Shown: one piece after another, positions 1 through 11,047 of the stretch
Numbering within the stretch: the first letter of the stretch is position 1
How the letters are laid out: every line of letters begins with the position of its first letter
Assembly: GCF_001641265.1 (NCBI RefSeq)
Contig: NW_020167521.1
Location: forward strand, 1,860,001-1,924,000
DNA length: 64,000 nucleotides
Origin: Pseudogymnoascus destructans
Lineage: Eukaryota; Ascomycota; Leotiomycetes; Thelebolales; Thelebolaceae
Reading direction: 5' to 3'
Made by a program: the position numbers and the translations under genes
Notes under the pieces: generated by a model
The model's database searches: none
Told to the model about the DNA's origin: nothing
The model's input: only the letters and a program-made list of their open reading frames with translations

Positions 1-3000
1 CTTGAGCGAGTCTTAACTGGGTCATCGTTTTTCGACGATGAAGAACAGATAATGAGAGGAGCGCTGGAAACTGCGGTGACGGCAGCCATTGACATCTTCC
101 AAATGGTTGATAAGCAGCAATTATCACTTCTCGGCGCCACAACTGATCTAACCGGGCCCATTGTCGAGAGGCTTATCGAGCGGTATGTTGCAGAGCAACT
201 ACATGGCGAGATCTTATACCCGAGGATCTGCGCTCTTAAACGCCCGGAAGACCTGGAACTTGAGTCGAAGATTAAGCAGATGGAGTTTATCGATATATCA
301 CAGGTCGGCATACCGATTCAAGGGGGAAACGTAGGAAAGCACGAACTTACATTGCGGCTTGGGCGAGCGGTCGAGGAATTTCGGAAGCTCAGAGTTGCCG
401 GAAGCCCCCAACAGATGATGGATATCCTGCTCCTGACTTTAAGAACGGTCACCCAATTTTCGGATGTGCCCAACGGTGCATCGTTTGACAATCCCAATTC
501 AGAGAAAGTCAGCCCTATCCTGACTATAAATGCCGATACTCTAGTGTCGTTGCTCCTCGTCGTGGTTATTAGATCGCAAGTCAGAAATCTTCAGGCAAGA
601 TTATTGTATATGCGCCATTTCATCTACATAGACGACGTCGAAAACGGGGAGATGGGTTACGCGCTGAGTACGCTTGAGGCAGTACTATTATACCTACAGC
701 GAGACTCAGGAAGTCTGCGGAAGGCGAGTCGACGGAACAAAAAGTTATGGCAGTCGGCCTCAAATGGAGACTTACATGAACTCCAGAAGATAATGGAACC
801 GGAACGCTGCGAGTACGAGGCCGATCAACAAGACACACTGGAGCCGTGGAACTTCACAAACGGGATTAGAATTGGCGTTCCCCAGTCTCCCACTTTCCAA
901 TCTAGGAGGTTGTCTCAAGTTTCGCCTTTGGCCCATGTCTTTCCTTTCCAAATCCAGGAGAATAACGAGAACACGCCGCCAAATAATGAAGAACTACCCC
1001 CGGCCCCCCCGCCTAGACGGCCGAAGACTGTAACGATGGACATGCGGAGTATGTCATCCAGTTCAGAGATTTCGTTCCGATCCAGAGCCACAACAATCGA
1101 TTCTATGGGCAGTGGAATTGAAGGCGATACTTCAATCGAAAGATTATCTCAGACGGAAGATCTTCAGGGAGAGTCGGTGCTTATGATGGCTGTCAATAAC
1201 AGACGCCCTGAATCATTACGATATCTACTCTCGCTCGAAGAGTATTACTCTGTTCTAGCCGTCCTGGCAGACGCAAATAACGAAGGCACCACATTGTTTA
1301 GCGCTGCCGTGCAACTCGGCAATAAAGAGATCGTAGACATTCTTTTGGAGACTATGAATCGTGTCGATGAGCCTACTAGAATATCGTACTTGGCAAGACA
1401 AGACATTCGTGGGAGAAGCGCAGGCCATTACCTCTTCAACACTCATTGGCTTATACCGCACCTTGGACGGTTAATACCGTGGAGGCAAAAGGATAAGAAC
1501 GCGCAAACTCCATTATTCGCGCTATGCCGCTCATACGACCATAATGAATACAGCGAAATGGTAGAGTCAGGACTCATCGCAGCTACCGCCGCACAAGGAG
1601 ACGGCCTACTACTTCATGTGGATGATCACGTTGATTCAAAAGGCAATACCTTGCTTCACATCGTCAATGTCCCCCATATCGCTTTACGTATACTGTTAAG
1701 GAGCGACGCAAATGTCAACGCAACCAACGAGAAGAAGTTCACGCCTCTTATGGTAGCCAGCAAATATGGTCGACTGGAAATGGTCCAGGTTCTCTTCGGA
1801 GACCCCAGGGTGGACATCTATGCTCGAGAACTGAGGGGCCTTACCGCAGTAGAGCTCGCGAAGGACGACGAGGTTAGAAATCGCATAGATGATTTGGTAC
1901 TCTTTTCCGGCCAGCCTGGAGAAGACGGTCGAATTACAACCGTAGTGCGTTCATTCTTCGTTGAAGACGCCACGATTCGTCTCGTTCTCAAATCTGGCGC
2001 GCCGTCTCACGACACTAGCTTCACAGTTACGACCTGCCGCCGCTCGTTAACGGATTTCGAGCACCTGGCAAAGCTCCTCGCCATCGAGAATCCCGCATCT
2101 TGGCTTCCGATCATCAACGGGATGCGCAGCCCCTTCCAGATCCCGAGCAAGCCGTCGCGAGCTGTCCTGAGGGATACCCAGATACGGCTTGACGGATTCC
2201 TGAAGATCCTGTTGTCGCACTCTACCTTCTCCACGCACGAGATGCTGTGGGAATTTTTCCTCGTGCCAGATATCCAGGCGGACATGATGGAGAAGCGGAG
2301 TAGGCTGAAGGCTGAAGCGCGTGTCGACCGGTTGAAGGAGGAATATGAGCCGATTCAGGATGTGAAGGATGTGGACCAGTTTGTAGATCACGCGAGGGAT
2401 ATGGTGCGCAGCGTTAACTACGCTACAAAGAGCGTAGTCAGACGGACGAACGCGCTGCGCACAGCAATGCTTGGTAGGTCCACGGTCTCCTTTCTATCGA
2501 GCGCATCTCCCCAAGGACCAGAGCTAACAACCACCTCAGACGTGGCCGACGCCGGACAAATCGCATCCAAGAACATCCAACCCCTCGCCTTCATCCCTTC
2601 CACGCACAAACAAGCTCTAGAAGCTTACCTCGACACCCTCACCCCCCCAACCATCCACCCCATCGGCGCCCTCCACTCCACTCTCACCTCCCTCCACAGC
2701 ACCCTCATCGCGATCCTTCTCTCGCTCTCCCGCCCCACCAGTCTCATCTCCAGAATCACCGCCTCCTCGCGCAGCCTCCAGCGCAACTACGCGTCCCTAT
2801 CCCGCTCGACGCGATGGCCGCTCGGTCTATTGGATGACACTCGTCAGCGGCTTGATCGGGAGAAACAAGATGTTATTCGTAGGGAAGAAGGGGAGCGCGA
2901 TGGGCTCGGCAGGGAGCTACGGTATACGCAGCAGGTTGTCGCGGGGGAGCTAGCGGGGTGGCAGGAGTGGCGCGCCAAGACGTTGAGGAGGGCGGTTAGG

Positions 3001-3147
3001 GAGCTGGTGGAGGGGATGGTGGTGGTGGAGAGGGAGAGGTTGAAGGGTATGATGAGGGCGGTGAGGAAGGTTGGGGGGGAGGAGGGGGGGGTGGTGAGTG
3101 AGGAGGCGTATGAGAGGGTTGTGGAGAGGGAGAGGGAGGCGAGGTGA
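1..3147 (+). CDS. VPS9-ankyrin-PX domain protein, 5' partial
   Basis: The reading frame is open from the first base, so the N-terminus lies outside the window; the first internal Met is at 52. A VPS9 region occupies roughly residues 20-240 (GEMGYALSTLEAVLLYL is its C-terminal signature). It is followed by a low-complexity Pro/Ser linker, ankyrin-like repeats (about residues 390-610, for example NTLLHIVNVPHIALRILL and TPLMVASKYGRLEMVQVLF), a PX domain (about 645-770) and a C-terminal helical region. The family combines a Rab5-type exchange domain with phosphoinositide binding, so an endosomal role is expected. A 66-nt segment at 2474-2539 (GTAGGT start, GCTAAC branch-like motif, CAG end) looks like an intron but keeps the frame when retained. 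Splicing would join Met-Leu to Asp-Val-Ala-Asp. Domain assignment is firm; endosomal function is inferred from the family. Confidence 0.88.
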   Translation, partial: LERVLTGSSFFDDEEQIMRGALETAVTAAIDIFQMVDKQQLSLLGATTDLTGPIVERLIERYVAEQLHGEILYPRICALKRPEDLELESKIKQMEFIDISQVGIPIQGGNVGKHELTLRLGRAVEEFRKLRVAGSPQQMMDILLLTLRTVTQFSDVPNGASFDNPNSEKVSPILTINADTLVSLLLVVVIRSQVRNLQARLLYMRHFIYIDDVENGEMGYALSTLEAVLLYLQRDSGSLRKASRRNKKLWQSASNGDLHELQKIMEPERCEYEADQQDTLEPWNFTNGIRIGVPQSPTFQSRRLSQVSPLAHVFPFQIQENNENTPPNNEELPPAPPPRRPKTVTMDMRSMSSSSEISFRSRATTIDSMGSGIEGDTSIERLSQTEDLQGESVLMMAVNNRRPESLRYLLSLEEYYSVLAVLADANNEGTTLFSAAVQLGNKEIVDILLETMNRVDEPTRISYLARQDIRGRSAGHYLFNTHWLIPHLGRLIPWRQKDKNAQTPLFALCRSYDHNEYSEMVESGLIAATAAQGDGLLLHVDDHVDSKGNTLLHIVNVPHIALRILLRSDANVNATNEKKFTPLMVASKYGRLEMVQVLFGDPRVDIYARELRGLTAVELAKDDEVRNRIDDLVLFSGQPGEDGRITTVVRSFFVEDATIRLVLKSGAPSHDTSFTVTTCRRSLTDFEHLAKLLAIENPASWLPIINGMRSPFQIPSKPSRAVLRDTQIRLDGFLKILLSHSTFSTHEMLWEFFLVPDIQADMMEKRSRLKAEARVDRLKEEYEPIQDVKDVDQFVDHARDMVRSVNYATKSVVRRTNALRTAMLGRSTVSFLSSASPQGPELTTTSDVADAGQIASKNIQPLAFIPSTHKQALEAYLDTLTPPTIHPIGALHSTLTSLHSTLIAILLSLSRPTSLISRITASSRSLQRNYASLSRSTRWPLGLLDDTRQRLDREKQDVIRREEGERDGLGRELRYTQQVVAGELAGWQEWRAKTLRRAVRELVEGMVVVERERLKGMMRAVRKVGGEEGGVVSEEAYERVVEREREAR

Positions 3148-4113
3148 TGGGTGTGGGTCGGTGGCAATTGTTTGGTCATTTTGCCGGGCTTTTAGAGGGA
3201 TGGCGTTTGGGTGGTAGGGTTGCTACTAGGAGCGGGTTAGCTGTTCAGATGTTCTTTTGGGGGTGTATAAAGAGGGGATAATATTATAATTTCTTATGGA
3301 TCACACAGCACGCGGAAGACGAACTGTGGGACGTAAGTGGTCTGACCACCACTTAACCACGATTAATCAAGTGTTGCTTTATGGAACTTGGGAAGCCATG
3401 CTCCCCCACTCTGCCAAACAATTTCACGTCGCCGAATGAAGGATGCTGTCGCAACGGCGGCGTTCTTGTCGCTGCCATTCATGTTGCCACTGATCCACAA
3501 CCACAACGAATACATGTATTCCACTCCGTTCCTGTTACGGCTGCTCTCTCAAACCTCTGTAGCCACAGACAGAATGTATTCTCTATTGCCTTGTTTTCGA
3601 GTACGGTCGGAGCTACTTTGACGCCACCTTTGACGCCAATATATACTCAATTGCATTGTTAAGTATTTTGTGTTCATTAAGAAGACTGAACGCTAACCCT
3701 CCTCTAAAGTCCTACGTTCCTACTATATACACTTCCCTATAGGGGCGGAGGGAAGACCCTCCGCCTTAGCACCGTAGCGCACGTGATCATAATCTGCACG
3801 TGATGCTGCTCGTGACACCCTTTTTCTAGAGAATGACTACAGCACAGGCACATTCTAGTGAATCGCAGCTGTCCGTCGTAACTCGGACCTGTATACGAGT
3901 TACGAGTTACGAGCTACTCCGTACCGGTCCCTCCACCGCCCTGCTCTAACAAGTTTGCCGCCCCAGCCCAGGCTTCGTCCCCTACTATTCACTACTATAA
4001 CTTAGCTTCGGAGCACAAGGCTTATCTGCAATTGGGTCAGCAGCTAATCTCGCCCCCCGTCCCACTCCCATGCCCTGGCCACAGGTTCTGGATGGTCCTG
4101 AGCCCTGCAAGTG
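3148..4113. other. intergenic spacer
   Basis: No convincing gene. The short open frames near 3381-3662 have no recognisable domain and atypical composition. A small direct repeat of the unit gagttac occurs near 3895-3915. The right half probably holds the promoter of the Zn2Cys6 gene. Confidence 0.5.
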
Positions 4114-5850
4114 ATGGTGTTTGAAGATCTTGGAGATCGATCGACCACAACAGAGTCTCATTCCTCCTCCCCTATGGACCAGGACCACGGCCAGGCGTCC
4201 TCCGCGCCGGTATCACGACCCCAAGCCTTCCGCCGGCCCCATCACAAGTCCCGTCTAGGTTGCCAGTCCTGCAAGGCTAGAAAAATTAAGGAAAGACGGC
4301 CCTGTTTCCCCTCAATCCACATAACTCGTATACCCCCTTGCACTCCTCAAACCCCATTTCCAGAGCCCCAGGTCTGTCGGAGTCACGTACATTTTTATAT
4401 TGAGTTTGTGATCACGTGGTGATGCACGTGTTACCGTTCGAGTCTACGACGTCGTCGTTATCACTGAACTTCCTAGCTAACATCCTCGTTTTTAGTGTGA
4501 CGAAAATAAACCAAGCTGTAACAAATGCACCAGGTACAATACGCCATGTTCATTCGTACGACTTCAGCCGTCCAAGCCGGCCCTGGAGGTCCAGGCCAAC
4601 TCGTACCCGCAGCTCGCTCAACGCCTCGAGCCTAATAATGGCACTTCCCATACAACACCCTATCCTTCTCCATCAGTCTCTCAAGGCCCTTCGAACTTCT
4701 CTCTCCTTTCCGGTGCCCCCGTGTTCTTCACATTAATGGACCTCGAGCTTCTCCACCACTGTAAGCACCTCGCCATTTCCCTCTTGATTCAATCTAACCA
4801 TTTCCAGACACAATCTCAACCTGCTTCACCATCTCCGATCTTCGCTGCTGGCAAACGGCCGTCCCCGCCATCGCAGTCGATTATCCCTTTCTCATGCACG
4901 GCATCCTCGCCACATCCGCACGCCACCTCGCCTACCTACGCCCCAGCCAGCGCGACCGCTATATCGCCGCCTCTGACAAGCACCACCATCTAGGACTGAC
5001 CGGCTACCGCGAAGCCCTGACCGAGATCACGCCAGCAAACTGCCACGCCTGCGCCGCCTACACGCTCATGCTCAACGTATACGCGTGGACCTCCTTCCAC
5101 GGCTCCGACAGCTTCTTCCTGCCCGACCTTGACAGTGACTCCTCGCCGAACAAAGTCGAGCTCATCACCATCCTCCGCGGCGGCAACGCTGTCATGTCTG
5201 TCGCGCGGCACTGGGTCCTCGTGGGCCCACTCTCGGCCGTCTATGTCCCCTGGGTCAACTGGGACAAGGATCCCAACATCAGCCGCCTACCGAGCGTGCA
5301 ATCCCTCCTCTCCCGTCCAGAAGACTCCTCCCCCATCCTCCCCCACGAAGATGACGCACGCCTCGAGCGCCTCGCCGCCCTCTGGGCTCCGTCATCCGCT
5401 GATCTCCCTTCCCCGCCCGCCTCACACGGAGGCGCACCGTCGGGCCCCGCACCCCTGACGCCAGAAGCGCGGCAGGTGCTATTCGAGGTACTATTCTTGC
5501 TACGTCGCATCTTCGTCATCAGCGTGGCGGATAATGGCATTGAGGCGCAGGCCGCGACGCTGTCGTGGTCGATTATCGTGTCTGACGCGTATATCGCGGC
5601 GGTGCAACAGCGTAGCCCTGCGGCGCTGGTGCTGCTGGCGCATTACTGTATTTTGCTGAAGCGGTCGGGTGAGAGGTGGTGGATTGAGGGGAAGTCGGAG
5701 GAGCTGCTGGGGAAGATTAAGCGTATTTTAGAGGCGAGTGGGGAGGGGTGGATGCAGTGGATTGAGTGGCCGATGAGGGAGGTTGGGGAGGGAAGGGTGA
5801 AGGGGAGTGTGTCGAGACAGCGGTCGACGGTGGCTGGGACGCCGATTTAG
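4114..5850 (+). CDS. Zn2Cys6 transcription factor with C-terminal fungal regulatory domain
   Basis: Model: exons 4114-4290, 4496-4760 and 4808-5850, giving 494 aa. ATG 4174 is an alternative start. The zinc cluster is split by intron 1: CQSCKARKIK closes exon 1 and CDENKPSCNKCTRYNTPC opens exon 2, giving C-x2-C-x6-C-x6-C-x2-C-x6-C. Intron 2 (4761-4807) is canonical (GTAAGC, TCTAACC, CAG). Exon 3 carries the segment from YTISTC through FLMHGILATSARHLA, typical of the UPC2-like class of fungal regulators. Such proteins bind DNA in the nucleus; the targets are unknown. The odd feature is the intron 1 donor: the only junction preserving the cluster is AAG then gaaaga, so the intron starts with GA. 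The acceptor (tttttag) and branch motif (gctaac) are normal. Either this is a non-canonical intron, a sequence error, or a damaged gene. Confidence 0.75.
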
Positions 5851-6117
5851 AGGATAGGGATGGGGTAGGTGTTGATTTGTTGCTGGTTGCTCGGCAGCTG
5901 GTCGCTCGTCTGTTCTTTCGTGTCTTTACTTGATGGGTATGGGCTGGCGTTTTTATCAAAATATGGCACGGGTTATGGTGCCTTGCATTTGCATTTGCAT
6001 CTATAAAGAGGAGATTAAATCTCTAAATACGATTGCAGCTTCTAGAACCGCCTTGCGGGGAATGCAGCGACTCTGCAGCTTTCAGCGGTAAATTCGCGTG
6101 TAATATTGTAATATTCG
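5851..6117. other. intergenic spacer
   Basis: Convergent spacer between the Zn2Cys6 gene and the APH-like pseudogene. It contains a short direct repeat gcatttgcatttgcat near 5986-6001. Nothing else seen. Confidence 0.4.
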
Positions 6118-7019
6118 TCATTCGCAATCATCCGCTGGCCTCACCGACAGGGTTGCGCCAGCCATGATATTGAACCTCCGAGCCACAGGGAAGCGAATTA
6201 ATTTGCGATGAACCTCTGCCAACATCCTGCTTTCTCTCCTGTACCACCCCGTCGTCATCCAAGTAAACAAATTCCACCTAAGCCGGTCAAATCTCCCCCA
6301 CTCCTGGGGAATGATGAAATTGCGCATGCCAGCGAACTCAAAGTACCTCAGGTACCAGCCCGCATCATCCCAATCCACTACCCACAGGTTCCTTGTCGAG
6401 GCTTCGAGTATCAAGTTACGAGGGGCGAGGCCATGGTGCGTAAAGATGAGACTGTCCTCGGGCTGAGTAGGTCGTTCGCAGCTCCGCCTATGTTCTTCTG
6501 GGCTCTTCGCCTTTTCGGAACGGAAGGAGACGAGATTATGCCAGAAATTGACGATAGAAGAAATTGTTGACAGCAGTGCCCGCGCTGGTACACCGAACCT
6601 ATCGTCCAGCCACATTGAACGGCAGACGCCTGCGCCTAACGAGCCCGCAGTCGGACTTGTAACTGCTCGCATCCGCCGCAACATTCCCCGCAGTTGAAAT
6701 GCCAGGCGGAACGTCAAAAACCAACCAATATCAGTCCAAGCTTCCATGAGGGTACGTCCATGAATGCGTTGTTAGATGCATTCGAAGTGTCCATCTCCTT
6801 TGGCGACGCGTTTGATGGGGAACTCGGACATCGAGTGCCTCTGTTAGCGACGGCTAGCACCACGTCCTCCATCTCGTCTTCGCCGTGATGTTTCGCGACA
6901 TAGGACTCTGAGATTTCAATTACACATTCATTGTCACCTCTTCTTCGGAGTTGGATAATGTGTTGGACCAAGTCATCGTCCTGGAGATTCCCCACTGGAT
7001 CAGGATCTTTCTCGACCAT
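6118..7019 (-). pseudogene. APH-type phosphotransferase family pseudogene
   Basis: Two minus-strand frames make up one decayed gene of the fungal aminoglycoside-phosphotransferase-like kinase family. The N-terminal part (7019 to about 6840) has the beta-strand segment EISESYVAKHH. The C-terminal part (6747-6118) has HHGLAPRNLIL, VVDWDDAGWYLRYFEFAGM and RRFNIMAGAT, all family landmarks. Between them the homologous text moves through three frames (pieces readable as DVRVP, then IKRVAKGDGHFECI, then a TAA, then QRIHGRTLMEAW). There are therefore at least two indels and one nonsense codon. The catalytic Asp of the HxDLAPRN loop is Gly here (GGC), which would abolish phosphotransfer even in a rejoined frame. 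The lesions are seen directly; the original substrate of this family is unknown. Confidence 0.85.
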
Positions 7020-7346
7020 CTGGTCGTCGCATTCGTAATATATGCAAAATTAAGCGCGAGTTGTGGAACAAAGAAGTAAATCGCTATAAATAACCGTGTG
7101 GTTTGTTATATAAAGTTTGAAGTTTGAACCACCCCTTCGGGGAGCACGGACCGACCCGGAACACCCATGCCTCTACACCGAAAGCCCGAATTTATCAGCA
7201 GCTAGGGCTTTGTCATTTACATTGAGGATTTTTCTTCCTGGATATTGAGGGGCGAATACGCAATTACATGGAGGCGGGAATTATGGGGGAGGATTATGAT
7301 AGCGGATTGAGGTGGGGGTGTTACTGAAAGCCTACAACTAGAACTT
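7020..7346. other. intergenic spacer
   Basis: AT-rich spacer between two minus-strand loci. No open frame of interest, no repeat noticed. Confidence 0.4.
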
Positions 7347-9209
7347 CTAGTACCCCAGCTGCTCAATCATCGCGGGTGAGTTGATAAACTCGCATCTCTC
7401 TCTCAACTTCTGCTCCCGCAGGACCTCCGTCGAGTTCGGGCCATCTATCGCCGACAGTCCCTCATGCGGTCCCCCAGCAACGAAAACATACAACTCATGC
7501 CCACCACTGGGAAACGCCTTCCCAACGCCCTGGAACGTATCCCGCCCCTTCACTCCAGGCTTTCCAACACTCGCAAACGTCGACCAAGACCTCGATCCCC
7601 TGTCTCGCAGCTCATAGTCCTCAGGGGCTGGGTTAAACGGGTACCCATTGATGTCGTAGTGCGACAGGTTTCCAAAGATGTACGCAAACTCCGAGGTGTG
7701 GATCGGCCCGAACCCAGTCTCGTTTGTGATAGACTCCAGAACCGGGTCCAGGATCGTTTGGTTCCAGTTGTACAGGTAAACGTCGTTTCCGGCAGCGGCA
7801 ATGTGCTCTCCGTACCACATCGGCTGGCACGTCATGAGGATATCGCGGAAGATGCGTGCAGCGCGGAAGAATTCGCTCGAGAGATCCGTGATGGCTGGGT
7901 CCGCGGTGAAGTCTGAGACGGGGTAGAGAAAGAGGAGATGCTCGATACTCGCGGGTGTCACGCCTGGGACGTAGGACGAGATGAAGGCGCGGGTGTCGGC
8001 TGGGGTTGTGATGGTGGTGTCAGTGAAGAAAGTGACATCGGCATCGCACCACCCAATCATGGTGGTCACTTTGGCGAAACGGTGCTCGCGGATGAGCTGC
8101 GAGGGCGCCACTGGGAGGAAATCGCCGTCCACAACGGGCAGCCAGATGTCGCCAATGTTGTGGGCCATGTCTGCGACATATGTGTCCAGCGACGCTGAGA
8201 GGAGCGTCTGTGTGTCGAAATCACGGAGGCACGCCACCGTCTCGGCGGAGTGTAGGTCTGTCGTGTTGCATCCTACGTAGTCAACTAAAAGGCGCATGGC
8301 GTCAATGGTAAAGTTGCCAGTGATTCCGGGCTCCAGCGCTTGGCTTTGGCATATTCCTTGCTGGAATGGCACGGGCTTGCTTCCTCCATAGGCCATTATC
8401 TGCATTCCAATTGACAGACCTGTGGGAAATGAGCCAGGGTATGGGGAGAAAGGTTTGAGCTACACATACCGCCAGAGGACTGCCCGAAGATGGTGATCTT
8501 ATTTCCGTCACCGCCAAAATGCCCAATGTTATCTCGAACCCACTCAATCGCGAGTCGCTGGTCACGAAGCCCGGCATTCTCAGAGCCCTCGGACTCGAGG
8601 GCATCGGATTGTGCAAACCCGAAGACTATGCAAACAACATGTCAGCCACTCTCAGGAACGTAACAGAATCGGGGGATAGTTGGAGTTGGATTGCTTACAT
8701 CCCAGCCGGTAGTTCAAAGCAACATGGATGATTGGCAGCCCATTTTTCTCCGACTCCAAAATCATTCCATCTGGCAAGATAGTAGGGTCGTGGTTGTCTC
8801 CTGTCCAGAAACTGCCGCCGTGAATGTACACCATGACGGGCAGCTTGTCGCCTGCACAGGCTCCCTTCGGCCTAGCTATATTGAGGTTCAGACAGTCCTC
8901 AGAGATATTCGTAATGTTGCCCAGCGAGATTGGAGGGGTCCAGTTTCCAAGCTGCTGCGGGCAAGAAGGGCCATATGACTTAGCCTCGATTGTGCTCCCG
9001 GCGGCAGCGACATACGACTTCGGTGGCTTGAACCTGTTGGCGCCGCCCGTGTCCTGGCCGTAGGGGATGTTGAGGAAGACCTCGATGCCATTGCGCTCTA
9101 ACCCCGTATACGTCACGTCTTGTTTTGTATCGGCCACCCTGGGGGTCGTCGTCGCGACGGCAACCCCGCTGTAGAGAAGCGCGACGGCGACGCGAAACTG
9201 TGACCTCAT
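7347..9209 (-). CDS. secreted type-B carboxylesterase
   Basis: Exons 9209-8699, 8625-8470 and 8419-7347 (introns of 73 and 50 nt, both phase 1, GTAAGC and GTATGT donors) give 579 aa. The N-terminus MRSQFRVAVALLYSGVAVAT looks like a signal peptide. Family marks in order: NIPYGQDTGGANRF, SEDCLNLNIARP, VMVYIHGGSFWTGDN (oxyanion region), the nucleophile elbow GQSSGG formed across intron 2 (GESAGG is commoner in the family), an acidic residue in the SEFAYIFGN region, and the catalytic-His-like GGPHEGLS. Several N-x-S/T sites (NIT, NIS, NQT, NET, NLS) agree with secretion. Enzymes of this fold hydrolyse carboxylic esters; the substrate cannot be told. A decayed relative lies head-to-head at 9.6-11.0 kb. 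Confidence 0.9.
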
Positions 9210-9643
9210 ACTTACTCAAGAGAATAACTGAAGAGAGAGAGACACAAATTTAATAATACTGATAAGGAGTGGGAATAAGACAAAAACAAAGAGGTAATCC
9301 GAACCGGAAATGCGGAAATCCGGTTCGGGTTACTGTTCTTCGCTATAGTGCCGAGGCAAAACGGCGCTGCCCACACCCTACCTAGAACCCACGCGTTGGA
9401 GAACCACATCCATGTGAGAAATGATGGCCACGGGGGTTTTCCTGTAGATCCAGCAAAATAGAGCGTGGTTTAAAGCTTTGGGTTATTACTCCCAAGAAAA
9501 GAGTTCCTCCTCCATCCAAGGTGGGTCAGGGTAGTAGGGACGACCCTCTATAAATAGGGGTAACAATTCGGCACGGTCCGAGTTTACTCCAACTTCTTAA
9601 ATAAGGCTTACGGCAGCTGTGGAAATTACCTTGTCCGTGCCCA
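9210..9643. other. shared 5' spacer of divergent carboxylesterase loci
   Basis: Lies between the start of the intact esterase and the first recognisable piece of the decayed one. It contains ccggttcgggtt near 9321 and its near-complement aaccggaa near 9302. A TATA-like ctataaatagg sits at 9551. No coding region supported. Confidence 0.4.
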
Positions 9644-11047
9644 CCACCCTTCGCCCAGCCACCTATCGGTGATCTTCGCTTTGCAGCGTCACTGCCCTTC
9701 TACAGAACACGCCACTGCCCTTCTCCGATAGACCGTCTATTTACGGTACTAAATTCGTGCGTTGCCCCATAGTCTCATATATATTGACTGTTGCTCATTA
9801 TCCTCCGCGTAGGGTGCATCCTGCCCCGTGTCAAGCTACTTAGCTGGGAAAGCGGTTACGAAAGGAAAGGGCCTAAGTGCGGCGGGGCTGGCAACGCTTG
9901 CCCAATTAGCTAAAGGCAATAACGACACCAGTGAAGACTGCCTGACCCTTAATGTGTGGACAAGGCCGCAGACTAGAGATGAGAAGAAAGCCGTGGTGAT
10001 ATGGGTTCACGGCAAGGGGTATACGACCGGATCTTCATCTGATCCAGTATATGATGGGCAGTTCATAGTGAACGAGCAGGACATCATTCTCGTGACCTTC
10101 AAGTACGTCTCGTCCATGCGATGTCTATGGGCATAGTCTAACAACACTGCAGCTACCGCATGAACATCTTTGGCTCCCCAAACCCTCATTGGAGATTCTG
10201 CTGGTGCAGGCTTAGTTGATTTGTACAGTTTCGCCTACGTCGACGACCCCATCATCTCCGGCATAGCCCTCCTATCCGGAACCACCTCACTCAGCGGATG
10301 GGATCCCGACTCGTTGCCAAAAGCCGATAGGGACTGGAACAGTGTGACCTGCGACATCTGCCGCATGGGGACCGAGACTGATTTCGCCAAAGTTATCGCC
10401 TGCATGCGCAACAAAACCACCGCCGAGATCACTGCCGCCATTCCAATCACCACTAACCCGTAGCAAAGCCTTCTTCCCAAATAACGACGGCAAGACGGTC
10501 TTCTCCGACTACTACGAGCTCGCCAGGACCGGCAAGTTCATCAAGGTGCCCCTCCTCATCGGCAACACTGATGACGAGACGGCCTACCACCGCACCATGG
10601 CCGACGTCTTCGCCCCTTCATACGGATACGGCCAGACAAATTACGATAACGAGCGCCGCAACTACTACATCTGCCCCGCATCTGAACGCGTCAGGCACAC
10701 CACCGACCTCGGCGTCCCCACCTGGCGCTACGGCTACTTTGGTGACTTCAAGGACGCCCGGCTCACGACAGCGGCGCATGGCCGGGCCTACCACGACTCA
10801 GACGTGCTTCTGGTGTTTGGCACGGAGCTGTGCCGAGCGTGAGCAGGATGCCGACGAGCTTAAGCTGGCAAATTACGCGCGTGGTGCTCTGGCGGCGTTC
10901 GCACGCAACCCCAAAACCGGACTGAAGACCTACAGATGGCCGCAGTATAACCCGAAGACGAAGTCGCTGGTTCAGTTAGGGAAGGATAATAAGGTAGGGA
11001 CGTTTACTGTGACTCCTGCGGCCTTCGATACGGGGTGTCTGTATTAG
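9644..11047 (+). pseudogene. decayed type-B carboxylesterase
   Basis: Homology to the carboxylesterase/cholinesterase fold runs through the region in broken frames. PPFAQPPIGDLRFAA is readable at about 9644-9690. SEDCLTLNVWTRP and VVIWVHGKGYTTGSS follow in the frame from 9828. There is then an intron-like GTACGT...CTGCAG segment (10104-10152) and YRMNIFGSP. Next the text jumps directly to IGDSAGAGLVDLYSFAYVD, so the roughly 40 residues normally leading to the nucleophile elbow are missing and the frame changes. A further stop after ITTNP (10460), a frame change into PLLIGNTDDETAYHR, and another near 10835 precede the C-terminal AFARNPKTGLKTYRWPQYN. Several independent lesions make a functional spliced gene very unlikely. 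It is probably a relict paralogue of the neighbouring secreted esterase family, not a recent copy, since identity appears low. Confidence 0.8.

Noticed and set aside
3381..3662. Two overlapping plus-strand open frames
   Set aside because: No domain, no signal peptide, atypical composition, no intron signals; treated as chance.
9644..11047. A functional multi-intron esterase gene
   Set aside because: The missing block before the nucleophile elbow and several frame changes cannot be removed by introns with acceptable splice sites.
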